Part shown: positions 58,341-64,000 of the stretch, piece by piece
How positions within the stretch are numbered: the first letter of the stretch is position 1
Layout: the number at the start of each line of letters is the position of its first letter
Origin: Rotaria socialis
Taxonomy: Eukaryota; Rotifera; Eurotatoria; Philodinida; Philodinidae
Assembly: GCA_905331475.1 (NCBI GenBank)
Contig: CAJNYU010003023.1
Location: forward strand, 124,001-188,000
Reading direction: 5' to 3'
DNA: 64,000 nucleotides
Made by a program: the position numbers and the translations under genes
The notes under the pieces: model-generated
Told to the model about the DNA's origin: nothing
Seen by the model: the letters and a program-made list of their open reading frames with translations, nothing else
Database searches by the model: none

Positions 58341-61300
58341 TAGCAAATGACATTCCAGAACTTGATATTTAACCTCTACGATCCTCAATCTAGTCCTGAA
58401 AATCTGATAGAACTCAGTGTCAAGGCTTCATTGCTTTATCAAATGGCTTGAAAAGCTGCACACAACTATTGAGGAAAATCATTTCCTAGGCGAACTTTTT
58501 TTTTCATATGCTTGACCTGTTCAGATATCATGATTTGTTCAGCGCACATGACACTCTTGCTCCGAATACTCATGTATTTCATGTGCATACGTCAAGGTAG
58601 TTCACTAGGGTTATCTATTTTAAAATTCTAGGCACTTAACCTAATTAGATGGGTATCAGATTCATTTTGACAACACGACAGTTTACTTTCTTATTTTTAA
58701 GAGAAAATGTTCGAGGTAGAATAACAAACAGCAGCAAGCAGTAAGATAAATCAATGAGATACAAGAACTATGTTGAATCAAATGAATCTATGGCATATTA
58801 TATGTAACTTTTTTAGTCATTCCGTAATCTGACAGTTGAACATGCTTAAAGCAATCAGGTAGCAGCACAGCCTTTCTGTCGACTAAAAGATAAGAGGCTC
58901 TATCGACGACTGTATTGTTTTTGGCATTAATTTTGGCACAAAAAAAATAGTTCGAAAGTGAAGAAGAAATTGGTTCGGAGACTCTTATTGTATGAAATTG
59001 AGGTTTATCACCAGTTGACAAAGAAGACAAATTATAAATTTTGTCTTAGGATCAGCTATATTTCTCTGATTTGGATATAAAAAAGCAACATTATATTTTA
59101 AATACTAGTTTGACTCTCGATCTAATGACTTGTAATGATTTTCGTCAGATTAGACAATACAGTTTTTTCTACACTAGATTCGTATAACTGATCCACTTTG
59201 CTTTATCACAAATTCTCTTGTTTTGTTCTAAACAAAATTAAAATCAAGCCCGAAAAGAGCATTATAGGTTAGATTATAAACTTGACAAATAGTCTCTTCA
59301 AAATTATCACAAAGGAGAAAATGATGAGATCTTTTTGAAGCTGGTTGTTTCGAAACCATCTTTTTCCTATCTTGTGTGACATTTTTGAAAACTTTAATGA
59401 AAAGTTCAACGCACTGCTTTTGGATAGGAACAAAACAGATTCTACATCCACTTCAATGTCTGAACTTCGCCCGAATATTCAAGATCTTCATCGAGTTCCG
59501 CTTCTCTATCCTTTTTGTTGTCTAGCTGCTTGCCTTTTTCTCGAAGATTCAATTATTGACTCTAAGCTTGCTTTGAATTGTGAAAGTCGATGGATATTTA
59601 TTGTTTCACAGAAGAAAAATTATCCATTAATCACTAAGTTCAGACAAATTTTTTCATAAGATATGCACCAATACTAGAGACCAAAAAGCTCTTGTTTAAT
59701 TTTCCTTTGTCCGTGAAAGGGCAGTAAAAATCAAAGTAATATCGATCACAATTAACCCGTTACATTTTATCATTAATCACGTCTATTTTATTGAACGAGC
59801 CGGATAATGAACTCACATAAGCTCATCAGTTAGTATATTGTTCTAATCATTTGGTAAAAAGTCAATAGATTATTTTCCCGTTTTTTTTTTGTATTAATAT
59901 TCACGGATAAGTCATTATTGATCAGTCTAGGAAGAATAGTGCTGATTGCAGACTTACGACTTACTAAGTATTGAATAAAATGAAAAGGCCCGCAAGTTAG
60001 TCTTCGGAGCTAGTCCCTTAGTTCAATTGCAACTATATATGTTATGTCGAATTTAAAGTTGTAGTTCGATTCATCCTTCTATGAATCAATATGAGCGTTA
60101 TTGTACAAAGTGTTTGAGATCTCTCACCTGATTGAACTGTATAAATGATCATATTAGATGTCACGATTAAGATCACATTATTTTCTTAGAAATCAGTAGC
60201 TTCCATACTCCAGAACGTTCAGCTTACAATATCGATGAGGGCGATGATCTACGTCTTGTTTCCATCCCCACCCATGTGATACTATTTTTACAACTGCGCC
60301 GTAGTTACGTGCAGAGACAATTTTGCGTGTCCGTTGTGCGCAACTACGAAATTTTCATCGTAACTGTACGTAAGTGCGACGCAACATCTGAATGTGGCGC
60401 ACTGCTGAAATCCGGATAACCACGATGCAGTATTCGCATTTTACTATTCTCTTTATCTGAAGTCAACCATTAGGAAACAGTTTCTGTTAACTTACAATTG
60501 GTCACATCCTAGTACCAATATTTGACCATGGAAGTACCACATAAAAGAAATCGTTAATGATGATGACTTTCACGGTTCATTCCTACACAAACAGAGTAAG
60601 TATTTTAAATGCACTTTTTTAGGAATCGTAAGAGAGTCATACGAGGTTGACTTTTTACTTTTGGTAGTAATTTTTTATGGTGCTAATATTTTTTCGTAAT
60701 TTTACTATTTTAAATACTTTTCAATTTGTTTTCGTAATTTTATTTATTGTAATACTTTCAATAATTTTAAAACGTTTCAATAAGTTGTGTGCCAACTAAT
60801 CAAACACAGTCTGTAGTGCGTAGTCGGAGTTGAAAGTTAGATCTTTATTGCATCCATAACAGTAGTTACATTCTATTTTCTAGTAGTTGTGAGCTTCAAT
60901 TCTGCATCAATTAGAAAAATCAGCGACTTTATAGTAAGACTACTGCGATGTATTCTACATGTAGGTAGGTTCTTTTACTCATGAAAAAGTAATATTTCGT
61001 CTATTTTTAAATTCTGAGATATATTCTGGAGTCTATGATTATATGTCAGTAAAAATGTGTATGTTTTTTTCGACATGTATTGCAATTGGAGAAAGATGAT
61101 TTTCATAGCATAGCAGTAACTTTTAGATTATAAGTCGGATTTGTTTTCAAGCACTTCACTTCAAGTTATTATTAATGTATATTTTATCTATTCTAGTTAA
61201 ATGCTTCGTTTCAAAGCCTCTATAATCAGTTGTTGCAATCATATCACTTATACAAGCAGTAACAGTTGACAAAGCAATTGTTACTATAAACGATAGACAA

Positions 61301-61461
61301 AAAAAAGTTGATTATTTTGTAACTGGATCTAAGATCATGTTTAATATAAAATAATAATCTGAACTGATGAATGCAGCTGAGCAAATACAAAAAAAACACA
61401 GATTGATCTATTTCATCATGAAATACCGTTCGAAAGAAAAGAAAACGATCGAGATTTTATT
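58341..61461. other. 3.1 kb region without a supported gene
   Basis: AT-rich. Frames at 58788-59030 (-, 80 aa) and 59345-59659 (+, 104 aa) have more balanced composition than their surroundings but no recognisable domain or exon continuity; they may be remnants of genes or transposons. A locally GC-richer patch (60290-60420, repeated CGCAACTACG-like words) stands out. Confidence 0.35.
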
Positions 61462-62104
61462 TTATCCGTTGGTTCTTGGCCAGGCATCGAAGCCAAACAG
61501 AAGACCAATGATTAATGTAATACCACACAATATTGATATAATACAAAGAATTAATGCACAGCTATTAAGTTTATTTGAATCTAGTATGAACCCATTACGG
61601 AATTTTATTTGGGCTTTATTAGCAAATGCAAAAGCCAATAAACCTAGAAAAAAAATTGCTAGAAAAGAAAACCAATTCATTTAGGTTAACATACCAGTTG
61701 GAAAGAATAACATTATACAGAGAATAGCTAGCCATCGCCAATCGGATGGACGACGTGGTGCTTGAGGATCAAATTTTTGACGACGATTTACTAATGTTGC
61801 TGAACTTTTTGCAACTGACGCTAGTGGATTCAAGCCTTGAGTGTTAAATATTGATTGACTTGAATATAATGGATTTGTTGGTCGAACTTGAGGATATTCT
61901 TTAAAGATAAAAATGAATCAAATTTTTATTTATTTATTTTTTCTCGCTTTCACCTGAAAATCTGGATATTCGACTCGGTATTGAACTGTTTGATCGTTGA
62001 TCATTTTCAGTGGTATGTTGATTAGTATTCAAATCGTTGCCTCGAAGGTCAATGCGAATATCATTAAAAATAGGTTCACCATTATCTTGCGTGCCATAAC
62101 GCAT
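61462..62104 (-). CDS. Small two-TM protein, CD225/dispanin-like
   Basis: Three minus-strand exons: 62104-61954, 61898-61695, 61658-61462, closing to 183 aa from the ATG. The first ~115 residues are hydrophilic, Asn/Gln/Ser-rich and cytosolic-like. Then RPSDWRWLAILCIMLFFPTG leads into a first TM helix (IFFLGLLAFAFANKA), a ~20-residue loop (QIKFRNGFILDSNKL) and a second TM helix (LILCIISILCGITLIIGLL) near the C-terminus. Order, helix spacing and the A-x-x-A-K-x loop recall the CD225 (IFITM/PRRT) family, which acts at membranes in fusion control, but the loop lacks the usual GD pair, so the family call is tentative. An AG acceptor directly precedes the ATG, so a 5' UTR or further coding exon lies upstream. 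Confidence 0.6.
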
Positions 62105-63103
62105 CTAGAATCGAAATGCATCATATTCTAACTTACGATCCAAAGTAAAGAATTGTAGAGATAAAACATTTTTTCTAAACAAATGGGCCTCGATTTTAGG
62201 CAAGTGTGTTACGTACAAGTAGAAGATGATTTCTTTTTTTCTTTTCTTACTAGTTATGCTCTTTTGATTGCAACAACGAGTCATACCAAAAAATTTTTAG
62301 TTAAAGGAGAACGAGAACAGGAAGAAAAGAATGAACAGAATGATAGCCATTCATACATGAGTTCTCTTTGAGATTGAAGGTTAAATCATTCAACAAAAAA
62401 GAGAAGAGGTCGGTGAAAAAATGCATATGCTCGTGTTACGTAATTGACACATTAAAAATAGTTTTTCGTATTTGTTAGAGCTCTGCTTGGACACGCTTGA
62501 AAATTTTCAATTAGAATAGATGAAGAACTTTTTTTTTTAAATAGATTAACAACGGCATATAGCAGTGATGAAATCTTCAAGTGAATATGATAACAAAAAT
62601 TGATATGGATATATCATGGAATTTCAAGGCCATTTTGTGTTCATAATTGATTTTGCAAAAAAAAATAGAAATTTTCTTTTTTTCTTCAATGTACCGTACA
62701 AAATCGATTTCAGGCATGGAAGTTACGTAATTCTTAGATTCATTATCAGCCACATCTTCAAAATGACTTTAACATTAATATGAAAGTACGCAATCATGTC
62801 GATGGTTACTAAGATACTACATGCTGCTAAGATTCAACAACAAAATTAGTCTTCTCCGTATAGAAATTGAATTTGCTCAATCAATCCTGTTGCCTTACAA
62901 AAACTATTCTGGCATACACTTGTGAATTTCGACTAATCTACCTATGTAATTACGCTTTAATATTGATCAAAGTGGAAATCAACCGGAATGTAAGATGATT
63001 TTTCAGTATATCTATAATAAGCAAATATCTGGGTGAATGTTGAAAACTTTAACTTGAATCAATTGAATCTTGCAGCAAATTATCAAGAATACTAAAAGCA
63101 AGT
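62105..63103. other. Gene-free spacer
   Basis: AT-rich. It should contain the upstream exon or promoter of the minus-strand CD225-like gene. A 62-codon plus-strand frame at 62183 is not supported. Confidence 0.35.
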
Positions 63104-63490
63104 CAAGGGGGAACGGCGGATTTTTTGGGATTATAAATCTAAAAAATTCCAAAGTTGAAGAGCATCCCCCTGAGAATGACGTAGTTTCGACCTGAAATTC
63201 TTCCCATATATAGGTTTCATGGTTCATAGAAAATCCTAAAAGTTTTAACTCGAACAAATATTTTCTTCTTAAAATATTGAATTTTCCGAAAAAAAACTGG
63301 ATTTTCTGATCGTGCCATGAAATGAGCATTTCTTGCGCATTCATTATCTTGAGAAAAAAACATCCGTTTGCGCTGAAAATTTTAGAGTATTCTAAGGATC
63401 ATGAGACCTGCATATGGAAAAAAATCAGATGGAAATTCCATCATTCAGGGTTTGGATTTTGAAAATCCTAAATCCGCCTTTTCCTCCTTG
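63104..63490. mobile_element. CAAGGGGG-type MITE (387 bp) with 8 bp target duplication
   Basis: Left end CAAGGGGGAACGGCGGATTT and right end, reverse complement, CAAGGAGGAAAAGGCGGATT. Flanks AAGCAAGT and AAGCAACT form a 7/8 target-site duplication. It has no coding capacity. It shares its terminus with 55691-57889 and 58212-58340, so probably used the same transposase. Eight-base duplications fit hAT or P-like superfamilies. Confidence 0.75.
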
Positions 63491-63717
63491 AAGCAACTCA
63501 TATTGATTTTAGCCGATAATGATTTGTGTCAGTGAGATATTTGAGCTTTTGGTTTTGGTGAAAAACTAAGAGGCCTTTAGATTTTCATGTAGTTAATTAT
63601 CACTGATATTCAATTTATTATTTCGAAATCGCTAAGTTTATTAGTAAATGATAAGTATAACGTTTGATTATGTCATCATGTTCGACGAGGAATTGAAAAC
63701 TCATAAAACCATTTTGA
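63491..63717. other. 3' flank of the cytochrome P450 gene
   Basis: Short AT-rich spacer between the MITE and the P450 stop codon; nothing else seen. Confidence 0.5.
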
Positions 63718-64000
63718 TTAAGAAAATCCGGTAGTAACACCAACATGTTTTGGTTGTATGGTGAGTCCTGTAAAATGTCCACCTGAATTAATTTTCGGTC
63801 CACCATCTCCAAATGTTACTCGTTGTAGCATTCTGGCAATAATCGCTTTAAGTTCAAACCGTGCTAAAGCTTGTCCAATGCATTGGCGATGTCCAACACC
63901 GAATGGAAGCAATGTGTATAGATGATGATTTTTGTCTTCGTTTAAAAATCTTTCTGGAGCAAAGCTCTCAGTATCTATTGACCAATGTTGAGTATCGTGC
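63718..64000 (-). CDS. Cytochrome P450, C-terminal part (cut by window edge)
   Basis: An open minus-strand frame enters from the window edge and stops at 63718. It shows HWSIDTESFAPERF (the PERF loop), the heme-binding signature FGVGHRQCIGQALARFELK with the axial Cys thiolate, and the usual C-terminal beta region ending VTTGFS. It is a microsomal-type monooxygenase using O2 and NADPH via P450 reductase; substrate unknown. The FGxGxRxCxG pattern is almost canonical (His in place of a more common residue before Arg). The N-terminal ~400 residues, including the anchor, I-helix and ExxR, lie outside. Confidence 0.97.
   Translation of the reverse strand, partial: HDTQHWSIDTESFAPERFLNEDKNHHLYTLLPFGVGHRQCIGQALARFELKAIIARMLQRVTFGDGGPKINSGGHFTGLTIQPKHVGVTTGFS

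Noticed and set aside
59345-59659. 104-codon plus-strand frame
   Set aside because: Balanced composition but no recognisable domain, poly(A) context or splice partners; left as an unexplained frame.
61367-61684. 105-codon plus-strand frame
   Set aside because: Antisense to the CD225-like gene's last exon, whose minus-strand TM helices and phases are clearly better.

Overview
The window looks like nuclear DNA of a bdelloid rotifer of the Adineta/Rotaria type. This is inferred from AT-rich DNA, mostly 45-70 nt GT-AG introns, an ADP-ribosyltransferase fused to kinesin-light-chain-type TPRs, an NHL-repeat membrane protein and a myosin-headed chitin synthase. No rRNA, tRNA, CRISPR array or bacterial operon was found.

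Layout. At 0-6.2 kb a GAS2-like cytoskeletal linker (+) converges on a TRMT10C/MRPP1 mitochondrial RNase P subunit (-). That gene shares a 358 bp divergent promoter with a small coiled-coil protein (+). From 6.2 to 10.5 kb there is no gene, but there is a 497 bp tandem duplication around a single N. An intronless ART-TPR gene (+) spans 10.57-12.87 kb. A dispersed repeat and a hAT-like element with AACCC-rich ends follow at 13.6-15.1 kb. A type II NHL-propeller membrane protein (-) spans 15.7-19.2 kb, with a MITE touching its 5' end. From 19.5 to 31.8 kb the DNA is nearly gene-free apart from two small unrecognised minus-strand genes (one with a homopolymer frameshift), a clustered GTGATTCCGTNACG motif and a long-TIR element.

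The gene-dense core is 31.8-53.2 kb: an adhesion GPCR (+), TBP (-), Rab8 (+), and a 12.5 kb, 40-exon gene (+) for a myosin motor fused to a chitin synthase. All phases of that gene close to 2,802 aa. One of its introns carries an open exon that splices in phase and would give a form without the motor head.

From 53.3 to 64 kb come an imperfect 1.2 kb palindrome, a probable solo LTR, a tandem repeat, at least two members of a TIR family starting CAAGGGGG, a small CD225-like two-TM protein (-), and the 3' end of a cytochrome P450 (-) cut by the window edge.

Functionally the core genes concern basic transcription (TBP), mitochondrial tRNA processing (TRMT10C), vesicle traffic (Rab8), surface signalling (adhesion GPCR, NHL protein), cytoskeleton (GAS2-like) and chitin deposition. 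Rab8 lies about 1.3 kb upstream of the chitin synthase, but no operon-like link is visible. Exon borders were read by eye from splice signals and reading-phase continuity, with no transcript evidence.
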